Source: Aestuariibacter sp. (GTDB lineage Bacteria; Pseudomonadota; Gammaproteobacteria; Enterobacterales; Alteromonadaceae). Taken from it: a stretch of 64,000 nucleotides of DNA. Every line of letters starts with the position of its first letter. Within the stretch, counting starts at the first letter, position 1. The stretch is from positions 3,400,346 through 3,464,345 of the forward strand of contig CP051238.1 in NCBI GenBank assembly GCA_017794925.1, in the 5' to 3' direction. Position numbers and translations under genes: made by a program. Below, piece after piece: positions 52,493 to 61,418 of the stretch. The notes beneath the pieces were generated by a model. It ran no database searches and was not told the DNA's origin. It was given only the letters and a program-made list of their open reading frames with translations.

Positions 52493-53335
52493 ATGCAAGC
52501 AGAACACTTCCACACCGAAACAAAAAATGGAATTGAATACCTCACTGTACAAAACAGTAAGGCGAGTTGTCGTATCAGTTTATTCGGTGGTCATGTGCTG
52601 TCATATATTCCTACCCGTGACAATCGCGATCGTTTATGGGTTAGTCCGGTCGCATTTCTCAATGGCGAACGACCTATCCGTGGCGGCGTACCAGTGTGCT
52701 GGCCCTGGTTCAGTGACGACCATGGCAAAGCAAAAGGCGAACTCCCGGCTCATGGCTTTCTTCGCACCCAGAACTGGTCTGTAAAGCAAACAGACAGTAG
52801 TGTGTCACACAGTACTGTTGTGCTTACTCCGGGTACAACAAAAGGAAAGGGCTTTGACTATGACGTTAGCGTTGAATTAATCGTTGAAGTGGGTGAAAGT
52901 CTGAATATTACTCTGGTAACAAAAAACACCGGTGACCAGGCGTTTACGTTTAACTGTGCGCTTCACTCCTATTTTGATGTGGAAAGCATTAAAGATGTAG
53001 AACTAAAAGGTTTGTACGGCAGCTACAAAGATAAGCTGGCAGATTGGGAAATCCTCGATACACCATCGCCATATACCATCGAAGCAGAAGTTGACCGGAT
53101 TCACCTTGAAGCCATTCCCAGTGTTTCTATTGAAAGGGATGGCAAGGAATATATCAAAGTGGATTCGCAGCAACATGATAGTCTTGTCGTGTGGAACCCT
53201 TGGCAAGGCGCAGCCACAATGAGTGATATGGATGCCTTTTCCTACAAACAAATGGTATGTGTTGAAACTGCAATCACTCAGGGGAAATCGCTAAATCCTG
53301 GTGAATCTTGTGCCATACGACAGGAAGTGTTTTAG
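52493..53335 (+). CDS. yeaD: D-hexose-6-phosphate mutarotase (YeaD-type aldose 1-epimerase)
   Basis: A 280-residue galactose-mutarotase-fold enzyme converting anomers of glucose 6-phosphate. It has FGGHVLSYIPTRDNRDRLWVS, RGGVPVCWPWF, the catalytic His in PAHGFLRTQNW, and FNCALHSYFDVESI. The ATG at 52493 gives the family N terminus; the longer open frame starts within the gapA terminator. It follows gapA as in E. coli and serves both glycolysis and the zwf route. Confidence 0.9.
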   Translation: MQAEHFHTETKNGIEYLTVQNSKASCRISLFGGHVLSYIPTRDNRDRLWVSPVAFLNGERPIRGGVPVCWPWFSDDHGKAKGELPAHGFLRTQNWSVKQTDSSVSHSTVVLTPGTTKGKGFDYDVSVELIVEVGESLNITLVTKNTGDQAFTFNCALHSYFDVESIKDVELKGLYGSYKDKLADWEILDTPSPYTIEAEVDRIHLEAIPSVSIERDGKEYIKVDSQQHDSLVVWNPWQGAATMSDMDAFSYKQMVCVETAITQGKSLNPGESCAIRQEVF

Positions 53336-53454
53336 CCACTTTCTGTCAAGATTCTTTACAAAAATTTAATTTCATCGATATAACCCAACCACTTATCGCA
53401 ACACAAAAACTATAAACCATTGTTTTTACATAGTTAAATAAAAAACCATCAAAC

Positions 53455-53470
53455 TGGCCTACCACTTGCT
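53455..53470 (+). promoter_or_regulatory. Sigma-54 promoter of the PEP-CTERM protein gene
   Basis: TGGCCTACCACTTGCT matches the sigma-54 consensus TGGCAYRNNNNTTGCW at every defined base except the fifth, with the required GG-N10-GC spacing. Transcription would start near 53481, giving a leader of about 90 bases. Sigma-54 promoters upstream of PEP-CTERM genes, driven by the PrsK/PrsR two-component system, are established in other Proteobacteria. Confidence 0.75.
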
Positions 53471-53572
53471 TGCATATCGTACGGCTAGTGGTAGTAAGTA
53501 TCTGGGTAGTAATTTATTTAGCCTCTATTTTGAAGTTTAGACGGAACTGAGTTCATCTCGGAGGACATTATA

Positions 53573-54181
53573 ATGCGAAAATCGGCAATAGCCTTATTGG
53601 CAGGCTTAGGGTTATTAATTTCAAATGCAGCAAACGCTCACCTTGTCGCGTTCGGTTGGAAAGACCAAGGCAACGGCACAGTAGTTTTCTATGGCCAGCA
53701 CTGGCACGGTAATCAAACATCAGCGTACTCAGACAATGGCGGTGTACGAATTGGTGTTTGGGATCCAAACGTAAGTGCTGCAGCACAAGCAACCAACACC
53801 TGGCAGTTATTCCAGTGGACAGGTTTCATCAACGACATGGGCGGTACTACAGCTGCCAATGACGCACTGGTCACTAACGGTGTGTTAGATGGCTGGGCAC
53901 CTGATGTGGGTAACTTTGGTAACTCAGCATCAGACAACGACTGGTTTTACACTATACCGTTTGTTATTGGTAACGGTACTTGGGGCCTATTCACAGGAAC
54001 AAGTTGCTGTGTGGATACCATGTCAACGCCTGGCGAATTTACCTTAACCGGTATCTCATCAATTCCTGATGGTACTGGTCCAGGCACAGCGCCACCTTCT
54101 ACTGCCAGCGCACCAGGCTCAATCGCTTTACTTGGCCTGGGTTTAGCAGGTTTGTTGGCTCGCCGCAAATTTACCAAGTAA
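53573..54181 (+). CDS. PEP-CTERM-type exosorted surface protein (APGS variant)
   Basis: A 202-residue secreted protein. It has a signal peptide (MRKSAIALLAGLGLLISN, cut near ANA at 22), a mature domain rich in Gly/Asn/Trp with an N-terminal HLVAFGWKDQGNGTVVFYGQ and HWH, and a C-terminal tripartite sorting tail. That tail consists of a Pro/Ser/Thr-rich linker, then APGSIALLGLGLAGLLARRK: motif, hydrophobic helix and basic cluster. APGS stands in place of PEP, as I recall for many Alteromonas members. GGAGGA precedes the ATG. It would be processed by an exosortase encoded elsewhere. The mature domain's function is unknown. Confidence 0.85.
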   Translation: MRKSAIALLAGLGLLISNAANAHLVAFGWKDQGNGTVVFYGQHWHGNQTSAYSDNGGVRIGVWDPNVSAAAQATNTWQLFQWTGFINDMGGTTAANDALVTNGVLDGWAPDVGNFGNSASDNDWFYTIPFVIGNGTWGLFTGTSCCVDTMSTPGEFTLTGISSIPDGTGPGTAPPSTASAPGSIALLGLGLAGLLARRKFTK

Positions 54182-54229
54182 TAAGCCAATCGGTGCCTCG
54201 TAGAAATTAACTGCTTGGCACTAAGATAC

Positions 54230-54267
54230 AAAAAAGCCGTGGTTACAATCGTAACCACGGCTTTTTT
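54230..54267. terminator. Bidirectional terminator between PEP-CTERM gene and eda
   Basis: A 17-base-pair perfect inverted repeat (54230-54246 and 54251-54267) with core GCCGTGGTTAC, an AATC loop, an A run on the left and T run on the right, so it serves both convergent genes. Confidence 0.92.
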
Positions 54268-54288
54268 AATGCGTGTTAGCAGCGCTAA

Positions 54289-54930
54289 TTAAGCTTTAGC
54301 ACCCTCTACCGCTTCTTTTGCCAGCTGGGTAATGCGTGCCCAGTCGCCGCTGTTAATCGCGTCGTCTGGTGCCACCCAGGAACCACCCACACATTTCACA
54401 TTCTTCAGTGCCAGGTAGTCATTGTAGTTACCCAGGCCAATACCACCGGTTGGGCAGAATGTAATATCAGGGAATGGACCACTGATTGATTTAATCGCCT
54501 TCACACCACCTGACGCTTCTGCAGGGAAGAATTTCAGGTAGGTATAACCTGCATCCTTCGCTTTCATAAGGTCAGACGTGGACGAAATACCTGGTATGAG
54601 CGGAATCTCACATTCCTGGCCAGCTTTAAGTAAATCGTCAGTCATACCCGGGCTGATCGCAAACTTAGCACCCGCTTCTACTACGGCTTTAAGCTGTTGA
54701 GCGTTGGTAACGGTACCGGCGCCGATTAACGCGTCAGGTACTTCAGATGCAATCCGTTTGATCACGTCAAGTGCAGCAGGTGTACGCAGTGTCACCTCCA
54801 GCACCTTAATTCCACCAGCCATTAATGCATGTGCAAGTGGGACTGCATTTTCTACATCTTCAATTACCAGTACTGGTACTACAGGTCCCGCCGCAAAGAT
54901 GTCAGCTGGCGAACATTTCCAATTTGTCAT
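54289..54930 (-). CDS. eda: KHG/KDPG aldolase Eda
   Basis: A 213-residue class I aldolase splitting 2-keto-3-deoxy-6-phosphogluconate to pyruvate and glyceraldehyde 3-phosphate. It has [27 protein letters not shown] (catalytic Glu), [23 protein letters not shown] and the Schiff-base Lys in [12 protein letters not shown]. The ATG at 54930 lies five bases after the glk stop, so translation is probably coupled. Last gene of the zwf-pgl-edd-glk-eda operon. Confidence 0.96.
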   Translation of the reverse strand: MTNWKCSPADIFAAGPVVPVLVIEDVENAVPLAHALMAGGIKVLEVTLRTPAALDVIKRIASEVPDALIGAGTVTNAQQLKAVVEAGAKFAISPGMTDDLLKAGQECEIPLIPGISSTSDLMKAKDAGYTYLKFFPAEASGGVKAIKSISGPFPDITFCPTGGIGLGNYNDYLALKNVKCVGGSWVAPDDAINSGDWARITQLAKEAVEGAKA

Positions 54931-54934
54931 AGAG

Positions 54935-55885
54935 TCAACTCGCAATCTGTTGTTGTAAATACGCTGATGCACCTAACAAACCATGATCTGGTTCATTAAT
55001 CAGGTATGTTGGAATAGGTTGTACGTAATGTTTCATGCGCCCTTTTGCTTCAAATCGTGCTCTGAAGTCACTATTCATAAGCAAGTCAGTGAAGCGGGTA
55101 GCAATACCGCCACCAATAAATACACCACCGGTTGTAGCCAGGTTCAGAGCAAGGTTTCCTGCAAAGCTACCCATAATTCGGCAAAATTGTTGTAAAGCAG
55201 CTAAACAGGTATCACATTCACCGCTTAACGCTTTTTCTGTGACCTGAGCCGGTTCTGTTACGATTAGTGGTTTACCCGCATCCAGCGCTAAAGCCTGATA
55301 GATGTGTAGTAGTCCACGGCCTGACAAAACGTCTTCAGCAGATACACGATCTAATTTACCGTGAAGGTAACGCCAAACGACTAAGTCAGTCTCATCTACC
55401 GGTGCAAAATCTACATGACCTCCCTCACCGTCAAGTGTGGTCCAGCCTTGTTCTGACAGTTGCATATGCTCAACGCCCAAACCGGTACCCGGACCGAATA
55501 CCACAACATTACCTTGTGGGTTAGCCGTTCCGGAACCAATCTGCACTAACTGCTCACCGCTAAGAACAGGCAAAGAGTGCGCTACAGCAGTAAAGTCGTT
55601 TATTACGAATAAAGCATCAAGGTTCAGTTGTTGGGTTAGTGCACGTTGTGAAAACACCCAGCTGTGATTAGTCATTGCCACTTCGTCGCCCGTTACCGGA
55701 CACGCGATAGCAATACAGCCAGCAGTAAAAGTTGTTTCAACGTCACTAAAATACTGCTTCAACGCCAAATCAATAGTGGCAAAGTCATTGCACAAGTACT
55801 TGCGAATATTGGCTATACCATCGGCTGTGACGGTAGCGACACGAATATTTGTGCCGCCCACGTCCGCTACGAAGTAGCTGCTCAT
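54935..55885 (-). CDS. glk: Glucokinase
   Basis: A 316-residue ROK-unrelated bacterial glucokinase (E. coli Glk type): phosphate-binding [48 protein letters not shown] (catalytic Asp) and [12 protein letters not shown], then [13 protein letters not shown]. It feeds free glucose to zwf. It overlaps edd by four bases. Confidence 0.95.
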   Translation of the reverse strand: MSSYFVADVGGTNIRVATVTADGIANIRKYLCNDFATIDLALKQYFSDVETTFTAGCIAIACPVTGDEVAMTNHSWVFSQRALTQQLNLDALFVINDFTAVAHSLPVLSGEQLVQIGSGTANPQGNVVVFGPGTGLGVEHMQLSEQGWTTLDGEGGHVDFAPVDETDLVVWRYLHGKLDRVSAEDVLSGRGLLHIYQALALDAGKPLIVTEPAQVTEKALSGECDTCLAALQQFCRIMGSFAGNLALNLATTGGVFIGGGIATRFTDLLMNSDFRARFEAKGRMKHYVQPIPTYLINEPDHGLLGASAYLQQQIAS

Positions 55886-57711
55886 ACGCGTTGCTCCTGG
55901 TCATAAAACAACGTACAGGCGCCCTCTTCTGCACCGGTAATCACGCCGCGCATACCGCCAAACATTTCACGTCCCATACCTTGATGCACGTCGGTAAGGT
56001 CAGCCACTTTAGCCGTACGCTGCGCCAGTGTCGCTTCGTCAACACACAGTGTTAATTCGCCGGTTTCAGTATTCAGTTCGATGATATCGCCTGATTCAAC
56101 CTTAGACAGTAATCCGCCCAGATACGCTTCAGGGGTAACATGTATAGCAGCTGGCACTTTACCGGAAGCACCAGACATACGTCCGTCTGTGACAAGTGCC
56201 ACTTTAAATCCCCGATCCTGCAACACGCCTAATGGTGGTGTCAGGCGATGCAGTTCCGGCATACCAATCGCAGCAGGTCCTTGGAAGCGAACAACAACAA
56301 TGCAGTCCTTATCCAAATCACCAGCTTTAAATGCCGCATCCAGTTGATATTGATCTTCAAACACCACCGCAGGTGCTTTGATATGACAAACCGGATTTTT
56401 TAACGCAGAAGTTTTGATAACCGCACGGCCCAAATTGCCGCCAAGTACGCTCAAACCACCATCTGGTTTAAAGGGCTCAGAAACCGTTGCAAAGACTTCT
56501 TTGTCATGTGATTTAGTCGGACCATCACGCCATACCAACTCGCCATTTTCAAGGACTGGCTCTTTGGTATATTGATCAAGGCCTTCACCACAGATAGTTT
56601 TCACATCGTTGTGAATCAGTCCGTTATCTAACAACTCTTTAAACAGCAAGGCCATCCCGCCGGCAGCGACAAAGTGGTTAATATCAGCAGAGCCATTAGG
56701 GTATATCCGCGTTAACAGTGGTACCGCATTCGATAAATCTGAGAAATCATCCCAGTTAACGATAATACCAGCAGCACGCGCTACTGCGATTAAGTGCATG
56801 GTGTGGTTGGTTGAACCACCCGTTGCAAGCAGTGCAACGATACCGTTCACTACCGCTTTCTCGTCAACGATATGACCAATAGGCGTATAGTTATCACCTA
56901 AATCAGTAAGGCGAGTAACCTGACGTGACGCTGCACGGGTCAGTTCATCACGTAATGCTGTACCCGGATTCACAAATGAAGAGCCTGGTAAATGCAGACC
57001 CATCATTTCAACCACTAACTGGTTGCTGTTGGCTGTGCCATAGAAGGTACAGGTTCCCGCAGAATGGTAAGACTGCGATTCAGCCTCAAGTAATTCGTCA
57101 CGGCCGGCTTTGCCTTCCGCAAACGCTTGACGTACACGCGCCTTTTCTTTGTTTGGTAAACCACTTGGCATTGGACCCGCGGGGACAAATACCGTAGGAA
57201 GATGGCCAAAGCTTAATGAGCCAATAAGTAATCCTGGAACGATTTTGTCGCAAATACCCAGCATCATCGCACCGTCAAACATATTGTGAGACAGGCCTAC
57301 TGCAGCGCTCAATGCGATAACATCACGGCTCATCAGGCTCAGTTCCATGCCCGGGTTACCTTGAGTTACACCATCACACATTGCGGGTACACCACCAGCA
57401 AACTGAGCGACGCTACCTACTTCTTTTACCGCATCCTTAATAATTTGCGGGTAAGTTTCGTATGGCTGGTGTGCTGACAACATATCGTTATACGATGAAA
57501 CAATCGCAATATTTGCTTTTGTCATGCTGCGTAAATCAGATTTTTCTTCCTGATTACAGGCCGCAAAACCGTGGGCCAGGTTACCGCAAGACAACACGCC
57601 ACGATGGGGTCCCTGACGACGTGCCTTGTCAATTTTAGCCAGGTACGCCTGACGGGTAGCACGGCTTCGTTCAATAATTCGTTGTGTTACTTCATTAATC
57701 TGTGAATTCAT
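55882..57711 (-). CDS. edd: 6-phosphogluconate dehydratase Edd
   Basis: A 609-residue iron-sulfur dehydratase of the IlvD/Edd family making KDPG, the committing step of the Entner-Doudoroff pathway. Cluster ligands lie in [20 protein letters not shown] and in [15 protein letters not shown]; the C-terminal [21 protein letters not shown] is a family signature. It starts nine bases after pgl. Confidence 0.97.
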   Translation of the reverse strand: MNSQINEVTQRIIERSRATRQAYLAKIDKARRQGPHRGVLSCGNLAHGFAACNQEEKSDLRSMTKANIAIVSSYNDMLSAHQPYETYPQIIKDAVKEVGSVAQFAGGVPAMCDGVTQGNPGMELSLMSRDVIALSAAVGLSHNMFDGAMMLGICDKIVPGLLIGSLSFGHLPTVFVPAGPMPSGLPNKEKARVRQAFAEGKAGRDELLEAESQSYHSAGTCTFYGTANSNQLVVEMMGLHLPGSSFVNPGTALRDELTRAASRQVTRLTDLGDNYTPIGHIVDEKAVVNGIVALLATGGSTNHTMHLIAVARAAGIIVNWDDFSDLSNAVPLLTRIYPNGSADINHFVAAGGMALLFKELLDNGLIHNDVKTICGEGLDQYTKEPVLENGELVWRDGPTKSHDKEVFATVSEPFKPDGGLSVLGGNLGRAVIKTSALKNPVCHIKAPAVVFEDQYQLDAAFKAGDLDKDCIVVVRFQGPAAIGMPELHRLTPPLGVLQDRGFKVALVTDGRMSGASGKVPAAIHVTPEAYLGGLLSKVESGDIIELNTETGELTLCVDEATLAQRTAKVADLTDVHQGMGREMFGGMRGVITGAEEGACTLFYDQEQRV

Positions 57712-57720
57712 GCTGTTCTC

Positions 57721-58413
57721 CTACGGCGCCCATTTTAGTGTTACTGTCGCAGCATTCACCACGGCAACAATAGGCTTTTCGGTTGCTGACCCGTTGGCCA
57801 GCGCATCCTTTAACACTTCACGTTTCTTTTCACCCGTCAGGTGAAGGAATATATTTCGGCTAGCGACGATAGCAGGTAACGTCAGCGACATACGCTGATG
57901 GGGTGCCGTCGTTGGTTGTGTCGCGATACACACCTTGCCACTATTCATGTCCAGTCCTGCCTGTAACTGTTCACTGCACGGAAACAAGGAAGCGGTATGG
58001 CCATCTTCACCCATACCAAGAATGAGGACATCAAAAGGCTGAGACATAGTCGCTAACCGCGCTTCACATGCAGATACAGCATCTGCGGCATCGGATTCGG
58101 CTGATTTCATGTCAACAAAGCGCGCTGCTGACGCTTTGGCCACTAACAGGTTTTTCTTAACCAGCTTGGTGTTACTGGCATCGTCCTGCTCGTCTACCCA
58201 GCGTTCGTCTACCAGCGATACATCCACTTTATCCCATGCGATGTCGGCTTGACAAAGTGACTGAAACAAAGGCAATGGCGTACGGCCACCGCTAACTAAT
58301 AAACTTGCTTTGCCGCGTGCATCAATCGCATCAGAAAGTAGCTGTGCGATTTCGTCAGCAAATGCTTTGTTCAGCGCATCAGCGCTTTCATACAAGGATT
58401 CTATTAACGCCAT
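57721..58413 (-). CDS. pgl: 6-phosphogluconolactonase Pgl
   Basis: A 230-residue DevB-type lactonase hydrolysing 6-phosphogluconolactone. It has LLVSGGRTPLPLFQSL, DVSLVDERWVDEQDDASN, ILGMGEDGHTASLFPCS (catalytic His) and RMSLTLPAI. It begins two bases after zwf ends. Confidence 0.95.
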   Translation of the reverse strand: MALIESLYESADALNKAFADEIAQLLSDAIDARGKASLLVSGGRTPLPLFQSLCQADIAWDKVDVSLVDERWVDEQDDASNTKLVKKNLLVAKASAARFVDMKSAESDAADAVSACEARLATMSQPFDVLILGMGEDGHTASLFPCSEQLQAGLDMNSGKVCIATQPTTAPHQRMSLTLPAIVASRNIFLHLTGEKKREVLKDALANGSATEKPIVAVVNAATVTLKWAP

Positions 58414-58415
58414 AA

Positions 58416-59909
58416 CTACTTTTTCTTGGTAATTTTACTTTCGTACCAGCTGCGATCTTCACGCGCCAGTAGTCCAATAGATGCCACAGGCCCCCAGGTA
58501 CCAGCCTGATAAGGCTCTGGCGGTTCATTGCTGCTATCCCAGGCTGCTAAAATAGAATCAACCCAGGTCCAGGCTTGTTCTATTTCATCACGGCGAACGA
58601 ACAACGCCTGATTGCCCAGCATCACTTCCAGAAGAAGCTTTTCGTATGCATCAGGGATTCGTTCATCAGAGAACGCTTCTGAAAAACTCAGGTTTAGTTT
58701 GGATTTTTGCAGATCCATTGAGCCGGAACTGGTTAAACCCGGGACTTTGTTCATTACTGTGATTTCTACACCTTCATCAGGCTGCAAGCGAATTACCAGC
58801 TTGTTTGGTGGTAGATTTTTAAAGCTGTCACTGAACATATTGTGTGGCTGTCGTTTAAAATAGATAACAACTTCAGACACTTTAGTTGGCAGACGTTTAC
58901 CTGTGCGCAGGTAGAATGGCACGCCGGCCCAACGCCAGTTATCAATTTCAGCTTTGATTGATACAAACGTTTCCGTTTTACTTACCGTGTTCGCATCATC
59001 CTCTTCCAGGTATCCGGGTACTTCTTTACCTTTTACGAAACCAGAAGTGTATTGCCCTCTCACAGTCACATCGTTGATGTTTGAAGAATTGATGGGGCGT
59101 AATGCACGTAATACCTTGAGCTTTTCATCACGAATGCTGTCAGCATTCAGTGTTGTTGGCGGTTCCATCGCAACCAGGCTCAAAATCTGCAACAGGTGAT
59201 TTTGGACCATGTCGCGCATTTGACCTGCATCGTCGAAATAGCCCCATCGTCCTTCAATACCGACTGATTCAGCAACGGTAATCTGAACATGGTCAATACA
59301 GTTGTGGTCCCAGTTAGTGGTAAAGATTGAATTAGCGAAACGCAAGGCAATCAGGTTTAGAACCGTTTCTTTACCCAGGTAGTGGTCAATACGATAAATC
59401 TGGCTTTCGTCGAAGTATTCAGCCACTTGCTCATTAATGACTTTTGACGACTTCAGATCGTGACCAATGGGCTTTTCCAGCACCAGTCGTACGCTGGAAT
59501 CAATAATATTACAACCGTGCAGACCACGGCATATATCACCATAGATTGCCGGCGGCGTTGCTAAGTAACACACCATGGTGCGTTTAGCATTCACGTGTTT
59601 TTCTAGCGCACTGTAGCTTGCGATATCTTTCATATCGATTTGCGCGTACGCCAAGCGTGCCTGGAATCGCTCCCAGGTTTCTTCACACAGCGTTTCACCA
59701 GCGAATTCGTCCAGGGCAGCGCGAACATCTTCAACGTAACCTTCGTTCGTCTGCTCTTGGCGGGCAACACCAATCAGTGTTGTTTCGGGATGTAACAAAC
59801 CTGCTTTTTCCAACTGATACAAAGAAGGTAACAGCTTGCGTCGTGAAAGGTCACCTTTGGTGCCAAACAACACAAAATCACAGGCTTCAAAAGAACTATC
59901 CATCACCAT
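58416..59909 (-). CDS. zwf: Glucose-6-phosphate 1-dehydrogenase Zwf
   Basis: A 497-residue NAD(P)-dependent enzyme opening the Entner-Doudoroff and pentose-phosphate routes. It has FGTKGDLSRRKLLPSLY at the cofactor site, RIDHYLGKETVLNLIALRFAN (substrate-binding and catalytic His/Lys), and YFKRQPHNMF. AAGG lies about eight bases before the ATG at 59909. First gene of the zwf-pgl-edd-glk-eda operon, divergent from hexR with HexR-like boxes between. Confidence 0.97.
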   Translation of the reverse strand: MVMDSSFEACDFVLFGTKGDLSRRKLLPSLYQLEKAGLLHPETTLIGVARQEQTNEGYVEDVRAALDEFAGETLCEETWERFQARLAYAQIDMKDIASYSALEKHVNAKRTMVCYLATPPAIYGDICRGLHGCNIIDSSVRLVLEKPIGHDLKSSKVINEQVAEYFDESQIYRIDHYLGKETVLNLIALRFANSIFTTNWDHNCIDHVQITVAESVGIEGRWGYFDDAGQMRDMVQNHLLQILSLVAMEPPTTLNADSIRDEKLKVLRALRPINSSNINDVTVRGQYTSGFVKGKEVPGYLEEDDANTVSKTETFVSIKAEIDNWRWAGVPFYLRTGKRLPTKVSEVVIYFKRQPHNMFSDSFKNLPPNKLVIRLQPDEGVEITVMNKVPGLTSSGSMDLQKSKLNLSFSEAFSDERIPDAYEKLLLEVMLGNQALFVRRDEIEQAWTWVDSILAAWDSSNEPPEPYQAGTWGPVASIGLLAREDRSWYESKITKKK

Positions 59910-59998
59910 GTAATTGGCCTTATTTCAAATTGTTCGGATAGCGTGAGGCGAAGTCTAACGCTATCGGGGTATTTTGTTGCCATATAGTTAACAACAAA

Positions 59999-60013
59999 TG
60001 TAGTAAAATTACA
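59999..60013. promoter_or_regulatory. HexR-like operator in the zwf-hexR gap (site 1)
   Basis: TGTAGTAAAATTACA is a 15-base imperfect palindrome close to the HexR consensus TGTAATTAAATTACA (three central or left-arm changes). It is 90 bases upstream of zwf, consistent with KDPG-responsive repression by HexR. Confidence 0.65.
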
Positions 60014-60107
60014 ACTTATCATTCTGGATGAATTAATAGCGGTAGGTAATAGTAAGCTACAGACCCCGCCACTACAGTTTCATTTTGGAAATCGATGCTG
60101 TAAATAA

Positions 60108-60122
60108 TGTTAAAAAATTACA
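60108..60122. promoter_or_regulatory. HexR-like operator upstream of hexR (site 2)
   Basis: TGTTAAAAAATTACA resembles the same palindrome with a weaker left arm. It lies 82 bases before the hexR ATG and could mediate autoregulation. Confidence 0.4.
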
Positions 60123-60203
60123 TTTTTCTTGTACGTTCTTTCATATTCAGTAGTATAACGCATGGGAAAACACACTATTTTACTGAAGTGTAACTGCAAG
60201 AAT

Positions 60204-61055
60204 ATGAATATTTTAGAAAAAATAACACAACATAAATCTGCGTTCAGTAAGTCAGAACGTAAAGTGGCAGAAGTAATACTGGCAAATCCTCAATCTGCAA
60301 TTCACTCCAGTATAGCAACATTGGCCAAAATGTCAGACGTGAGCGAGCCTACGGTTAACCGTTTTTGCCGCCGTCTGGATACCAAGGGGTTCCCGGATTT
60401 CAAGCTCCATTTAGCCCAAAGCCTGGCTAACGGTACCCCCTACGTGAATCGTCATGTCGATGAACACGATGGGCCGGATGAATACACAACCAAGATTTTT
60501 GAATCAACCATGGCCTCTCTGGAAGTGGCACGTCAGTCTGTATGCGTTAATACAGTAAACCGGGTAGTTGATTTATTGACTCAGGCCCAGCGCATCTCCT
60601 TTTTTGGTTTAGGGGCATCTGCATCAGTGGCTCATGATGCGTTAAACAAGTTTTTCCGCTTTAACGTACCGGTGGTTTATTTTGAAGACATCCTGATGCA
60701 ACGCATGAGCTGCATGAACTGTGGTTCGGGCGATGTAGTCGTGCTTATCTCGCATACCGGCCGCACTAAAAGTCTGGTGGAAATAGCGCAGATCGCCAAG
60801 ACAAACGATGCTACCGTCGTGGGTATTACGTCTGCAAACAGTCCGTTAGCCCAGGAGTGCACCTATGTTCTCTCTCTTGAAGTACCAGAAGATACAGACA
60901 TGTATATGCCTATGGCTTCACGTATTGCACAATTAACATTAATTGATGTACTGGCTACTGGCTTCACGCTTCGTCGCGGCAATAAGTTCCGTGAAAACCT
61001 CAAGCGAGTCAAAGACACCCTGCGTGGTTCTCGCTTTGAGAAGCGCGGCAGCTAG
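60204..61055 (+). CDS. hexR: Transcriptional regulator HexR (RpiR family)
   Basis: A 283-residue repressor/activator of central carbon genes. An N-terminal helix-turn-helix (MNILEKITQHKSAFSKSERK to SDVSEPTVNRFCRRLDTKGF) is followed by a SIS sugar-phosphate domain (ISFFGLGASASVAHDALNKF, VVVLISHTGRTKSLVEIA). In other gammaproteobacteria HexR binds DNA until KDPG releases it. The ATG at 60204 is the family start; the open frame to 60162 adds an unlikely leader. Adjacent divergent zwf operon and pyk support the name. Confidence 0.93.
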   Translation: MNILEKITQHKSAFSKSERKVAEVILANPQSAIHSSIATLAKMSDVSEPTVNRFCRRLDTKGFPDFKLHLAQSLANGTPYVNRHVDEHDGPDEYTTKIFESTMASLEVARQSVCVNTVNRVVDLLTQAQRISFFGLGASASVAHDALNKFFRFNVPVVYFEDILMQRMSCMNCGSGDVVVLISHTGRTKSLVEIAQIAKTNDATVVGITSANSPLAQECTYVLSLEVPEDTDMYMPMASRIAQLTLIDVLATGFTLRRGNKFRENLKRVKDTLRGSRFEKRGS

Positions 61056-61084
61056 GCGCTAATGTCCGATAGGCCAGGTCTAAC

Positions 61085-61112
61085 AAGGAGGCTGTTTATG
61101 CCTCCTTTTTTG
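61085..61112 (+). terminator. hexR terminator
   Basis: Stem AAGGAGGC/GCCTCCTT (61085-61092 and 61100-61107) with a seven-base loop and T run. Confidence 0.9.
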
Positions 61113-61155
61113 TTATCTGATATAATCAGTGTCCCACCAGCTTTGTTTTAACTGA

Positions 61156-61178
61156 CAACATTTTGTTGCTTAGCAACA
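61156..61178. repeat. Interleaved CAACA/TGTTG palindromes upstream of pyk
   Basis: CAACA-TTT-TGTTG (61156-61168) overlaps TGTTGC-TTA-GCAACA (61164-61178). The two share the middle TGTTG arm and so could form alternative hairpins or a protein-binding site. No regulator is recognised. Confidence 0.4.
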
Positions 61179-61340
61179 TATCGGTTGAACCCGGTAAAAA
61201 ATAATTAGTGTCGACCAATATTTTTTTCATCGAGATTGATCAAATACAATGGTTGTATACTTTTTACTCCACTAAAAAATAATTCTTATAAAGAATCTTT
61301 AATCTGCCATTCACAATTTGGTCAAATTCGTCTAGTATTT

Positions 61341-61355
61341 TGTAATTAAATTACG
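61341..61355. promoter_or_regulatory. HexR operator upstream of pyruvate kinase
   Basis: TGTAATTAAATTACG matches the HexR consensus palindrome TGTAATTAAATTACA at all but the last base, 64 bases before the pyk ATG. It is the best match in the window. Confidence 0.75.
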
Positions 61356-61418
61356 AAATAGATTTTCAGCAATACTCCCAGGGTTGTCCCCTCACTTAAC
61401 ACGAAAGCGAAAAGCACT

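Noticed and set aside
61225..61250. FNR or CRP site upstream of pyk
   Set aside because: TTGATCAA lacks the spacer of an FNR box and no TGTGA/TCACA pair is present.
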